Shown in pieces: positions 30,557-38,430 of a stretch of DNA of 47,825 bases. Both the position numbers and the translations under genes were made by a program. A model generated the notes under the pieces. That model was not told the origin of the DNA and did not search any database. It saw only the letters and a program-made list of their open reading frames with translations. Origin of the DNA: Deltaproteobacteria bacterium (GTDB taxonomy: Bacteria > Bdellovibrionota_B > Oligoflexia > Oligoflexales > Bog-1112). The stretch's first letter is position 1. The number at the start of each line of letters is the position of its first letter. The DNA lies in NCBI GenBank assembly GCA_947475005.1, contig CANJLI010000014.1, positions 1 to 47,825 of the forward strand, given 5' to 3'.

Positions 30557-30562
30557 ATTATA
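30557..30562 (-). promoter_or_regulatory. Possible promoter of the FAD gene (-10 box)
   Basis: TATAAT on the minus strand, about 30 bp before the FAD gene ATG. No good -35 is seen at 16-18 bp. The ribosome site AAAGGTGGG precedes the ATG. Confidence 0.4.
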
Positions 30563-30599
30563 ACCTGAGTTGTTTGAAAGTAGATGGTCGGGGGTTTTT

Positions 30600-30630
30600 G
30601 CAACCCCCTATGGGGTTGCTTTTTTCTTTT
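30600..30630 (+). terminator. Rho-independent terminator reading rightward
   Basis: GCAACCCC (30600-30607), a CTAT loop and GGGGTTGC (30612-30619), followed by TTTTTTCTTTTTTTC. An alternative hairpin GGGGGTT...AACCCCC uses the same C-run. The gene to the left is on the minus strand, so this terminates plus-strand (antisense) transcripts or blocks readthrough. Confidence 0.65.
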
Positions 30631-30875
30631 TTTCTTTTCCTGGGAAACCAGCTGCGCAGTTTTCCCAGACCCTTCCTTGCTACGCAATGGGAGAGCGGGG
30701 ATGTATTTCCAGAACGACACGTCAAGGCCGGCGCTCGCTCGGGGCCTCCCACCCTCTCAAAATCGCAGACAGAGCCCCCGTCATGGACAGTAAAAACCAG
30801 GCTGCGATTTGTGACCCGGGTAGGTCCTCCCAAGCGGCTGCCCTTGACGCGTCGTTCTGGAAATGTATCTCCGCT
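30631..30875 (-). repeat. Structured repeat family 1, copy C
   Basis: Reverse-oriented copy. Hairpin 2 has a perfect 8-bp stem of a different sequence (CTGGGAAA 30640-30647, TTTCCCAG 30661-30668) around the same invariant core. Private arms at 30694-30727 and 30842-30875 pair over 34 positions with four transition mismatches. The loop is 114 nt, the same length as in copy B, and holds the AAATCGCAG/CTGCGATTT hairpin. Confidence 0.75.
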
Positions 30876-30918
30876 CTCTCGCTGCTACCAGATCTTTGCA
30901 GCTACGGGAGAGGGCGGT
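30876..30918. repeat. Linker hairpin between copies C and D
   Basis: GCTGC-TACCAGATCTTT-GCAGC flanked by CTCTC and GAGAG. The same segment lies between copies Z and A (about 58-90) in inverted orientation, which indicates that the back-to-back pair as a whole is the homologous unit. Confidence 0.6.
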
Positions 30919-31213
30919 GGGATTCCTTCCGGTTAACATTTGAGGGGCCAAGGGCAGCCGCTTGGGGGGTCGGACCCGTTAAGCCAAGCGTCCAGTGGAC
31001 GCTTGGTAGGGTTCAGCCTGAGTGCGGAGCACGAAGGGGGGAAGAGCCATGTAGAAAGGTCCCGAGCGAGCGCCGGCCTTGGCATCTAACATGTTAACCG
31101 GAAGGAATTCCATCGCTCTCCCATTGCGAGGCAAGGAAGGTTTGGAAAACTGCGCAGCTGGTTTCCAAGAAAAGAAAAGAAAAGAAAAGAAAAGAAAAGA
31201 AAAGAAAAGAAGG
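30919..31213 (+). repeat. Structured repeat family 1, copy D, with (AAAAG)n tract
   Basis: Forward copy. Private arms at 30919-30953 and 31077-31111 pair at about 30 of 35 positions around a 123-nt loop that carries CCAAGCGTCC-AGT-GGACGCTTGG instead of the AAATCGCAG hairpin. Hairpin 2 stem is TTGGAAA (31142-31148) and TTTCCAA (31162-31168). It ends in about nine AAAAG units, two bases from the rsmH stop codon. Confidence 0.75.
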
Positions 31214-32164
31214 TTACGTGTTTTTTTCAAAAACACGCAATTTGGCACTTCGTGCACGTGGATTTCGTTCGTTTTCTTCTTCACTGGCATTGATGGGAAA
31301 TGGTTTGATTACTTTTCCAAGAATATCTTTTTTCTCAAAGTAAACAGGAAGGTCCTTGGGCAAAAGAGAAGGCGGGTTGGCCCACAGTTTCATGCAGTGC
31401 TTCACGATTCGATCTTCGAGAGAGTGAAACGTGAGGACACAGAGTCTGCCTTTGGGTTGTAAGAGAGACAGGGCTTGCGGGAGCCAAGTTTCTACCTCGT
31501 GTAGCTCTGCATTGAGATAGATGCGCAGGGCTTGGAAAGTTTTGGTCGCTGGGTGTTTGCGACTCTTGGTGGAATAGGAAACAGTTTTTTGCACCAAGGC
31601 GGCAAGTTCACCGGTGGTGGTGATGGGGGCAAGATCTCGTTGTGCAACGATTGCCTTTGCAATTTTACGACCTTGAGGCTCTTCTCCATATTTCCATAGA
31701 ATCTCTCGCAGCTGTTCTTCGCTTGTATCTTGCAAGAACTCTTGGGCACTGGGTGTTTCTTCGTTGGGGTTCATCCGCATATCGAGGGGGCCGTCTTTTT
31801 GAAAGGAAAACCCACGGGCTGGTGTGTCGAGCTGGGGACTCGATACCCCTAAGTCAGCTAAGATGCTCGTTACCTGGGAGAAGCCATGCTGCCGGCAAGC
31901 GGTCTCTAGTTGAGAGAACTCTCCGTGAAAGACGCAGACTGTACCGTTTGCAATCTCTTGGGGAAATTTTCGTTGGAGCACAGCGATGGCATTTGGATCT
32001 CGGTCGATGCACAGCAATCTGCCACCAGGCTGAATTTGTTTAAGAATTTCCGCGCTATGGCCCCCATATCCCGCAGTACAGTCGATGACTTGGGACCCGG
32101 GCTGCAGAGCTAACTGAGCGAGGGTTTCTTCTAGAAGAACAGGGATGTGGGTTTCAGTATGCAC
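31214..32164 (-). CDS. rsmH: 16S rRNA (cytosine-1402-N4)-methyltransferase
   Basis: S-adenosylmethionine-dependent methyltransferase (MraW) that modifies 16S rRNA C1402. It has the N-terminal HIPVLLEETL, the SAM motif DCTAGYGGHS, LADLGVSSPQLD, RGFSFQKDGPLDMRM and the C-terminal CVLTFHSLEDRIVK, all characteristic. GTG 32164 gives the usual N-terminus; another GTG at 32200 is possible. It is normally the second gene of the dcw cluster after mraZ, which is absent here. A repeat begins two bases after the stop. Confidence 0.96.
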   Translation of the reverse strand: MHTETHIPVLLEETLAQLALQPGSQVIDCTAGYGGHSAEILKQIQPGGRLLCIDRDPNAIAVLQRKFPQEIANGTVCVFHGEFSQLETACRQHGFSQVTSILADLGVSSPQLDTPARGFSFQKDGPLDMRMNPNEETPSAQEFLQDTSEEQLREILWKYGEEPQGRKIAKAIVAQRDLAPITTTGELAALVQKTVSYSTKSRKHPATKTFQALRIYLNAELHEVETWLPQALSLLQPKGRLCVLTFHSLEDRIVKHCMKLWANPPSLLPKDLPVYFEKKDILGKVIKPFPINASEEENERNPRARSAKLRVFEKNT

Positions 32165-32205
32165 AAGGGTACCTATAAAAAGAGTTATCAGAGGGGACAC
32201 TCCAA

Positions 32206-32276
32206 GTGTAATCGGAGAGCATTGTACCTGGTCTTTTATCGATTGGATAGTCCGCGTACAGAGTCGGAGATTACAC
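32206..32276. promoter_or_regulatory. Imperfect inverted repeat between rsmH and the lipoprotein gene
   Basis: GTGTAATC (32206-32213) and GATTACAC (32269-32276) form the ends of an imperfect inverted repeat that also includes TGTAC/GTACA. It lies in the divergent promoter region and could be a shared operator, but no regulator is known. Confidence 0.35.
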
Positions 32277-32283
32277 CTTCGGG

Positions 32284-32289
32284 TATAAT
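32284..32289 (+). promoter_or_regulatory. Promoter -10 box of the lipoprotein gene
   Basis: A perfect TATAAT lies 31 bp before the ATG at 32320. The -35 region at 17 bp is poor. Confidence 0.45.
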
Positions 32290-32319
32290 CAAGTAACTAA
32301 ACAAACTGGGGGGATTCAG

Positions 32320-32889
32320 ATGAGAGTATGGGGCGTAATTTTGGTATCAAGTCTTTTTGTGTTTGGATGTCGGACAAGTTCCAAAAACAGTGATTCAAAC
32401 CCTGGAAATGGGGGCGATCCAACGGGTGGTGGCAGTCCAAATGGAGGAGGAGGAGGAGGAGGAGGAGGAGGTGGTGCCCCCGCTATTATAGGTTGTTGGG
32501 AGGTACTAAACTTGGGTCGAGTCTCAGATCATGACTGTGGAAAAAAAGAAGGTATGGTTTATTTACAATTTACTGCAACTACTACATCTGTGATCCATAA
32601 TTGTTCTATGGGAGTCATAACGACTGCGACAGCATCAAGCAAGATCACTCCAATTGGGACACCTAACAAATTTCAAATAGATACTTTAGAAGATAAAACG
32701 GAGTCAAAAACAGGGCCGAATGGTCTTTGCCGAGCTTTAGTGCCGATCAGTGTTTCGAAATTCCAGGTTGTGAATGATCGCTTGGTTGATTTGGATAAAG
32801 TAAAAAAAGCAGGTGCAATATCATCAGATATGCCATCAACAACCTCTTGGCTTGATGATCTCCAAGCTTCTTTTGACGAGATGCAGTAA
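32320..32889 (+). CDS. Lipoprotein with glycine-rich linker, function unknown
   Basis: A 189-residue protein with a signal peptide and lipobox VFGC (Cys17). A Gly/Asn/Ser linker (about 27-52) ends in a run of eleven glycines encoded by nine tandem GGA triplets (32443-32470), a microsatellite that can change length without shifting the frame. The folded part, from about 54, contains four cysteines. I recognise no family. It faces the next gene convergently. Confidence 0.75.
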   Translation: MRVWGVILVSSLFVFGCRTSSKNSDSNPGNGGDPTGGGSPNGGGGGGGGGGGAPAIIGCWEVLNLGRVSDHDCGKKEGMVYLQFTATTTSVIHNCSMGVITTATASSKITPIGTPNKFQIDTLEDKTESKTGPNGLCRALVPISVSKFQVVNDRLVDLDKVKKAGAISSDMPSTTSWLDDLQASFDEMQ

Positions 32890-32918
32890 AGAACCCCTGT
32901 CTCTCACTAGTGCAAGTT

Positions 32919-33941
32919 CTACAACGAAAAAGACAAGCACGCCTCTGGTGCAACCAATGCCCGAGACAGAGTGGTATTCGCTTTAACCTTAACCCGAGGA
33001 AAGAGCACCGAGTGGGAAACCTTTACATTTTCACAGAGCTCGCAGTCTTCGGTCAGTACGGTTCGAGGGCCAATTTGAGAGCCAGCTTTTACCTCAACCG
33101 AATCGTGCAGTAGGTTGTATCCGTAAAAGATGCTTCCGTTTCGTTCCTCATCATGGAGGAGGGAAAATCCATATTCTTGGAAGCTTTTTTGTATAAGTTG
33201 TACCCACGGGTGGATTGGATTGTCTTCCATCAACTGGAAGAAATCTTCGTGGGCCTGTAGGTAGGCTTGGGGGGTCCCGATATCAGCCCAAAAGACGTAG
33301 GGGGCGCTGACAGCCCGCACTTCCTTCTTCTCTATCAGGGCTTGTTGATAAAACGCAATCACTCCACTCCCCGTCCCTCTTTCAATCTCTCGTAAAAAAG
33401 TGGGAGACAGGGCATGGATGCAGGAAAACCCATGAGCAGTATACCCTCCCCCTTGTGGGGGCTGCTCTCCAATGCTCGCTACTCTTCCCTCTTTTACCCA
33501 GAGCTGATTTTTCTCTGTAGGATTTGCTTGTGACAACAGTCCCATTGCAGCCAAACAGGGCGTCGACTCTAGATCAAGAAAACCGTCCAAAGGGATGTCG
33601 GTGATGATGTCTGCGTTGTGCACGAGAATAGGATCCCCCTGCCTCCAGGCAGACAGAGGACGGTAGACACCTCCGGTACCCAGAATCTGAGGTTCAAAGG
33701 ACAGATGCACATGGAGCCCCTGAGGTGGATGGGCTTGCAGGTGGGCTTCGATGGCATGGGGCAGGTGGTGGGTGTTGGTGGCGACCTGAGAAATGCCAGC
33801 CTGCGCAAGGCGTCGCAGCACGTGAGCCAGAATGGGGACTCCCATGAAAGGCAAAAGCGGCTTGGGGTAGGTTTTGGTGATGGGTTGCAACCGTTGTCCC
33901 AGGCCTGCTGCCAACACCACCGCTTTGCGGATTTGCGTCAT
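32919..33941 (-). CDS. Sugar-1-phosphate nucleotidyltransferase (MurU/GDP-mannose pyrophosphorylase-like)
   Basis: Transfers a nucleotide to a sugar 1-phosphate. The N-terminal signature LAAGLGQRLQPITKTYPKPL is at about 9-28, with HNADIITDIPL for metal and substrate binding. The 340-residue length exceeds MurU (about 225) because of a C-terminal left-handed beta-helix-like region (SVEVKAGSQIGPRTVLTEDC). The ATG at 33941 overlaps the stop of the upstream kinase gene (ATGA). Pairing with an AmgK-like kinase suggests activation of MurNAc for wall recycling, but mannose or another sugar is possible. Confidence 0.8.
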   Translation of the reverse strand: MTQIRKAVVLAAGLGQRLQPITKTYPKPLLPFMGVPILAHVLRRLAQAGISQVATNTHHLPHAIEAHLQAHPPQGLHVHLSFEPQILGTGGVYRPLSAWRQGDPILVHNADIITDIPLDGFLDLESTPCLAAMGLLSQANPTEKNQLWVKEGRVASIGEQPPQGGGYTAHGFSCIHALSPTFLREIERGTGSGVIAFYQQALIEKKEVRAVSAPYVFWADIGTPQAYLQAHEDFFQLMEDNPIHPWVQLIQKSFQEYGFSLLHDEERNGSIFYGYNLLHDSVEVKAGSQIGPRTVLTEDCELCENVKVSHSVLFPRVKVKANTTLSRALVAPEACLSFSL

Positions 33942-34939
33942 ACGATACTCCTCGCAGAGGCTTGTATGCGCTCGAGCAGCGTTTGAGAAAGAAAAGGCCA
34001 CCGAGCATCATACGTTGGTATCGCACGCAAAAAAGACAAGGTGGGGGGAATGTACTGAAGGTAGCTCCGATTTTTGGATCCCCCGAGCCATCCGTAGCTA
34101 CCGAGAATTTTGAGCATGCGTTGCAAAAAAACAGGTCTCCATCCCTCTGGGGATGGCATGGGGATTTGCCTTCCCATGGCAGCCATGGCTTCTTCGAAAA
34201 GCTCTAGGCGTAGGGGTATTTCAACGGGGACGTAGGGGTCAAAGACGAGAGAGATCAGGTCATAGACAGGGGATCCAAGGCGAGCGTCTTGAAAATCGAT
34301 GGCATAGGGGGCTTCATTGTGGATCAACAGGTTTCGAGAGTGAAGGTCTCGGTGCACAAAAAACCGACTCTCCTTTGCAACCGTGGAGGCTAGGGCTTCC
34401 ACATCCCTTACAAATAGGGCTTCTTCTTCGCTTGTGAATTGCAGCCCAAGCGTTGCTTCGAGAAAATGGGTTTTAAAAAATCGCAGCTCATGTGCGAGGA
34501 GTGCCTCGTCGAAGGCACGTTGTGTGTATACAGAATAAGGGGGTAAGTGAAGAAAGCTGGTAAGGAGGGGGAAAATCGATCGATAAATCGAGCTGATTTC
34601 TTCCGAATTCTTTGCACCCTGGACTTTTGCTTCCAGAGATTGAGAGCCCAAATGCTCAATCAGGATGACCCCTAATTTGGGGAACAAGTGCTCGATGTGA
34701 GGGACCTTGATGTCATGGGCAGCCAAAAATTGCTGCAAAGAGACCCACTCGTAGGTTCCCTTCTGCAACAGCTCTCGATCTCGCTTGCCCAAGACCATCA
34801 AAGCCAGGGCTTTCTTTTTTTCCGTGTGGACCTCGTAGTAGGTCCGATCGGAGGCGTCTCCAGCCAGCCAAGTTAGTTGCGCCGTGTCTACGTGGAGGAA
34901 CTCTTGAAGGGCAAACTCGACGGCTTGGCAGTTTTCCAT
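33938..34939 (-). CDS. AmgK-like sugar kinase (aminoglycoside phosphotransferase fold)
   Basis: A 333-residue kinase of the APH fold. It has WLAGDASDRTYYEV near 24-37, the type found in the anomeric MurNAc/GlcNAc kinase AmgK, the catalytic-loop HRDLHSRNLL, and IDFQDARLGSPVYDLISL carrying the metal-binding Asp. With MurU, AmgK bypasses de novo UDP-MurNAc synthesis and lowers fosfomycin sensitivity in known species. The gene is coupled to the nucleotidyltransferase by an ATGA overlap. The substrate is inferred from family and pairing. Confidence 0.8.
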   Translation of the reverse strand: MENCQAVEFALQEFLHVDTAQLTWLAGDASDRTYYEVHTEKKKALALMVLGKRDRELLQKGTYEWVSLQQFLAAHDIKVPHIEHLFPKLGVILIEHLGSQSLEAKVQGAKNSEEISSIYRSIFPLLTSFLHLPPYSVYTQRAFDEALLAHELRFFKTHFLEATLGLQFTSEEEALFVRDVEALASTVAKESRFFVHRDLHSRNLLIHNEAPYAIDFQDARLGSPVYDLISLVFDPYVPVEIPLRLELFEEAMAAMGRQIPMPSPEGWRPVFLQRMLKILGSYGWLGGSKNRSYLQYIPPTLSFLRAIPTYDARWPFLSQTLLERIQASARSIV

Positions 34940-34983
34940 GGAATCCCTTTGATGGCTTCTAGGCTTTTTTCCATTTTACCGAC

Positions 34984-35925
34984 TTACGCGGGTAACAGAA
35001 AGTCGATTTTGGGTCCCAGCTCGATGGTGATTTCGCGGCTTGCGGGAAATAGCTCTCCATCGAGTGTATAAGGGGAGGGTTCTTCGGTGGACAGGACGAG
35101 CTTTTTGCAGCAAAAATCGACCCAATACGGGTGGGGGTTTTGTCGGTTTCGCAAACAAAACCAGAGCATAGAGGCTAACTTGCGGGCCACCTCATTGGGG
35201 GTGAGTTGGATGCTCACGCACTCAAAGTGATCGACCGCCCCTTCGATTTTTTGGAAAAAGGGGATTTTCATCGGGAGCTTCTTCACCGTGGAGCAGAATA
35301 CGCTGGCAGTTCCGTGGGTGAGCGGGGGAAGCGCATCGGCTCGCAGGGTGGTCGGGTCTTGGCGCACGATGCGAAAGAAAAATTCGCTTTGGAGCAGGTA
35401 AGAAAAACATAGTTTTGCGACAAGCCATATGGCGCCCAATGCCCCTGTTTTATTGGTGTAAAATGTCTCAAGATATCGAGCGCTGGTCCCGTTTGCAAAG
35501 AGGAACCCATATTGATCCCCGATCTTTAACGTGGATACGCGCACCTTTTCCTTAAAGAATCCAGCAGAGTGGGCTTCAATCAAACGAAAGAGAAGATGCT
35601 CGGGAGTGCCTTGAATTTGCAGGTTGTCAGCCAACATGTTCATGGTGCCCCCTCGCAGTAACACGATGTTTGGTAAGGGGTTTTCCTTATAAACATGGAT
35701 AAAAGCTGTAAGGGTACGGCTGATGGTCCCATCCCCGCCATTGATAGCGAGGATTTTAATGTTTTTTCTTGAGAACTCCTGGGCTACCTTGTACAACTCT
35801 TCAAGGTCATTCGTGATTGCAACCTGCCCTTGTTCCCCCGCTATATAGCTTAAAAGCAATTGCCTGTGCGGGTATTGTTTATTCAGTTTGGAATGTGGGT
35901 TGGTAATGATCCCGATGCCTGCCAT
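34984..35925 (-). CDS. Diacylglycerol kinase family lipid kinase
   Basis: A 313-residue soluble lipid kinase. The catalytic nucleotide motif is INGGDGTISR (about 60-69), with RGGTMNMLADNL and the C-terminal YTLDGELFPA, as in YegS/DgkB/BmrU proteins that phosphorylate diacylglycerol, sphingosine-like or other lipids. The ATG has GAGG upstream. It begins divergently from rpoH and ends 44 bp before the AmgK-like gene on the same strand. Confidence 0.85.
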   Translation of the reverse strand: MAGIGIITNPHSKLNKQYPHRQLLLSYIAGEQGQVAITNDLEELYKVAQEFSRKNIKILAINGGDGTISRTLTAFIHVYKENPLPNIVLLRGGTMNMLADNLQIQGTPEHLLFRLIEAHSAGFFKEKVRVSTLKIGDQYGFLFANGTSARYLETFYTNKTGALGAIWLVAKLCFSYLLQSEFFFRIVRQDPTTLRADALPPLTHGTASVFCSTVKKLPMKIPFFQKIEGAVDHFECVSIQLTPNEVARKLASMLWFCLRNRQNPHPYWVDFCCKKLVLSTEEPSPYTLDGELFPASREITIELGPKIDFLLPA

Positions 35926-35943
35926 GGAAAACCTCTGTGGTGT

Positions 35944-36065
35944 GAAGCCATCTTATAAGTACGATAACTCGCGTTGCTCAGTTGCTCCGGTCCTCATGTA
36001 CCATAAGAGTACACTGCGGTCCTCACTTCCATCGCGCCTTGTTCTCCTACTTATAAGATGGCTTC
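35944..36065. repeat. 18-bp perfect inverted repeat in the DAGK-rpoH intergenic region
   Basis: GAAGCCATCTTATAAGTA (35944-35961) and its exact complement (36048-36065) flank 86 bp. They lie in the divergent promoter region of the lipid kinase and rpoH genes. It is too long for a normal operator pair and may be a small hairpin element. Confidence 0.7.
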
Positions 36066-36107
36066 TAGTTAGGAGAATGGGTCCGTTGTTTCCGTAGGTG
36101 GTGTGTA

Positions 36108-36989
36108 GTGAGAAATTTGCCAGTACGATCCGGCACCTCTTCGCTTGCCAATGTCTCTCCCTTACAGCTTTATTTGCAAGAAATTGCCAAATATCCTTTG
36201 CTGGAGCCAGAGGAAGAGTTTGAGCTCGCTTGCAAACATTTTGAAGAAGCCGACGTCACCTCTGCCCACCGGTTGATCACTTCCAATTTACGCTTGGTGG
36301 TCAAAATCGCAAATGATTTTCGAACCACCCAGGTGATGCTTTTGGACTTGATCCAAGAGGGCAACTATGGGCTTATGCAAGCCGTAAAAAAGTTTAATCC
36401 ATACAAGGGGGTGAAGCTTTCTAGCTATGCAGCCTGGTGGATTCGCGCCTACATCTTGAAATATTTGATGGGACAGAAAAGTCAGGTAAAAATCGCCACC
36501 ACAGCGGCTCAACGCAAGTTATTTTATAACTTACAAAAGGAGACGGACCGACTCCTACTCGAGTACGATACGGTGGATCCCAAGCAGATTGCAGCCAGTC
36601 TGGATGTGACCGAAAAAGACGTGATCGAAATGCAAAAACGATTGCGAGCTCCTGATCTTTCCTTGGACGCACCGTTGGATATGAATGGGGAAGAAGGGGA
36701 GTTTCGCGGGAACTTTCTCGTTGATCCTCAAGCAAAAGCTGTAGATGATGTGCTGGCAGCTAAGCAAATTCAGGCACTTTTTTCTACGTATTTGCAAGAG
36801 TTTCAAGAGCTGCTCACTGGTCGAGATCGAGAGATTTTTCAAAAGAGGCTTCTTGCGGAATCTCCGCTTACGTTGCAAGAAGTAGGCGATTTGTACGGGT
36901 TCTCTCGAGAAAGAGCTCGTCAAGTAGAAGCTCGAATTTTGCAACGCCTTAAAGAGTTTGTTTCGAAAAAAGGAACGTTAGATGTCTAA
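36108..36989 (+). CDS. rpoH: RNA polymerase sigma factor RpoH (sigma-32 type)
   Basis: Alternative sigma factor for heat-shock genes. The 293-residue protein has region 2 with DLIQEGNYGLMQAVKKFNPYKG and SSYAAWWIRAYI for -10 recognition and core binding, the RpoH box QRKLFYNL (135-142), and a region 4 helix-turn-helix YGFSRERARQVEARILQRLK. It starts at GTG 36108 with AGGTGG upstream. It ends just before yajC. Confidence 0.9.
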   Translation: MRNLPVRSGTSSLANVSPLQLYLQEIAKYPLLEPEEEFELACKHFEEADVTSAHRLITSNLRLVVKIANDFRTTQVMLLDLIQEGNYGLMQAVKKFNPYKGVKLSSYAAWWIRAYILKYLMGQKSQVKIATTAAQRKLFYNLQKETDRLLLEYDTVDPKQIAASLDVTEKDVIEMQKRLRAPDLSLDAPLDMNGEEGEFRGNFLVDPQAKAVDDVLAAKQIQALFSTYLQEFQELLTGRDREIFQKRLLAESPLTLQEVGDLYGFSRERARQVEARILQRLKEFVSKKGTLDV

Positions 36990-37026
36990 TGTTTATTTCA
37001 AAAATAGAAAAAAAGAGAGTTGGAGT

Positions 37027-37377
37027 ATGAAGAGATTCGTCGGTATGTGGGTAATGGGAAGTCAATTGGCATTGGCTGAAGGCGCAGCAACAGCACAGCC
37101 TTCCATGATTGAAAGCGTGATTCCCTTTCTGTTTATTTTTGTTGCGATGTATTTTATTTTGATTCGGCCTCAAGCTAAAAAAGCGAAAGAGCAAGCGGCA
37201 TTCCTGCAAAGTCTAAAAGCAGGAGATGAAGTTTTCACTACAGGTGGGATGTTGGGACGGGTACGAAGTGTTGCGCCTGATTTTATCACCATCGAAGCCG
37301 GTGGTGTGCAGTTGAAGTTTTTGCGAGAGCACATTCAGAAGTTGGTTCAAACCCCTGCGGTAGTAGAAAAAAAATAG
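37027..37377 (+). CDS. yajC: Preprotein translocase accessory protein YajC
   Basis: Small Sec-associated membrane protein, partner of SecDF. After an Ala-rich N-terminus it has one transmembrane helix ending in FILIRPQAKKAKE, the YajC hallmark, then a cytoplasmic domain with GDEVFTTGGMLGRV and KLVQ. ATG 37027 gives a signal-like start; an in-frame ATG at 36982 with AAAGGA upstream would add 15 residues and overlap the rpoH stop. No secD or secF follows. Confidence 0.92.
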   Translation: MKRFVGMWVMGSQLALAEGAATAQPSMIESVIPFLFIFVAMYFILIRPQAKKAKEQAAFLQSLKAGDEVFTTGGMLGRVRSVAPDFITIEAGGVQLKFLREHIQKLVQTPAVVEKK

Positions 37378-37448
37378 GCGTGCCCTGCAGTTGCAGACCT
37401 AGCGCGGATGACGCTATACCGTTCACGTTTTGGATACAAAGGAGTTCT

Positions 37449-38417
37449 ATGAAACTCACGCCCCTTTTTTTCATCGCTTCTATCTGGAGTTCGAGCGGGG
37501 TGTTTGCACAGCCGCCTTTGCCGGGGCGCTTGCCCAACGAGTTTGAAAGCAGCGGGGGCCATGGGCTCGGGTTTGGCCATGGGGGTATGGCGGCGGTTTC
37601 GGAGCAAAGCTCAGTACGCATGAACCCAGCCATGTTATCCTTCGAGCGACAGTACCGAGTTTCTGGTGGATACCACTGGCCCACCTTTGGGCGTGATTTC
37701 TATCAAGCGGGCGTGGTGGATTCCAAAACATCGGCTATGGCCGCGGGTCTTACCTATACCGCGGGCACAAGCAAATATCGCGATTATAAGACGTACACCA
37801 CCCAAGAGGAGAGAGACGCGGCATTTTATGATTCTCCCATTCGCCATCGAGCGGCTGTGGGTATTAGCCAGTCTTTTGATAAATTCTCTATCGGTCTTGG
37901 CGGACAATATGTGGAAGCGCCCATAGATCCGGAGAGGACGGCAAAGGGGATTACGCTGGGTCTTGGTGTTGCAGGGCTTTTGACGCCGCTCTTGCGGTTT
38001 GGATTTTCTGCAGAAAACTTGGCGAACAGCAAGGTCCGAGATTTTTCTCCGACAATCTATCGAGGCGGATTGGCCTATACGCTTTTTGGAGGGGATTTCA
38101 CCCTGCATCTCGATTATCATCAACGACAACGCGTATTGCGAGAATTGGTGGCTTTCGGTGAAATAGAACCCAAGGATGGGGTGGCGAATACGCCGGAGCG
38201 CATGATCACGGGGTCAGCTTCAGTGCGCATTCAAAACCTGGTGCGCTTAATGGCTGCTTACGGACAGAGCGTGGATGGGATCTCAAGGCGTAGCTTGTCA
38301 GGGGGGGTTGCGGTAGTGAACCAAAACTTCTCTCTTTCGTATTTGGTGAGCCGTCCTTTTTTCACGCAACAAAAGGTCCATCAAGCGATCAATGCGGGCA
38401 TTGAAATCACCTTGTAG
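37449..38417 (+). CDS. Probable outer-membrane beta-barrel protein
   Basis: A 322-residue exported protein with a signal peptide (about 1-20, cleaving after VFA), a conserved early segment GGHGLGFGHGGMAAVSEQSSVRMNPA, and alternating strands rich in Gly and aromatic residues. The early Gly-rich motif and Asn-Pro resemble PorV/FadL-type barrels. The C-terminus is ITL, not the usual aromatic. The ATG has AAAGGAG upstream. Specific function unknown. Confidence 0.6.
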   Translation: MKLTPLFFIASIWSSSGVFAQPPLPGRLPNEFESSGGHGLGFGHGGMAAVSEQSSVRMNPAMLSFERQYRVSGGYHWPTFGRDFYQAGVVDSKTSAMAAGLTYTAGTSKYRDYKTYTTQEERDAAFYDSPIRHRAAVGISQSFDKFSIGLGGQYVEAPIDPERTAKGITLGLGVAGLLTPLLRFGFSAENLANSKVRDFSPTIYRGGLAYTLFGGDFTLHLDYHQRQRVLRELVAFGEIEPKDGVANTPERMITGSASVRIQNLVRLMAAYGQSVDGISRRSLSGGVAVVNQNFSLSYLVSRPFFTQQKVHQAINAGIEITL

Positions 38418-38430
38418 GAGGGTTGGTGAA

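Noticed and set aside
30570..31097. A 175-codon plus-strand frame
   Set aside because: It is the translation of repeat copies C and D, starting before a strong terminator and lacking any protein-like pattern.
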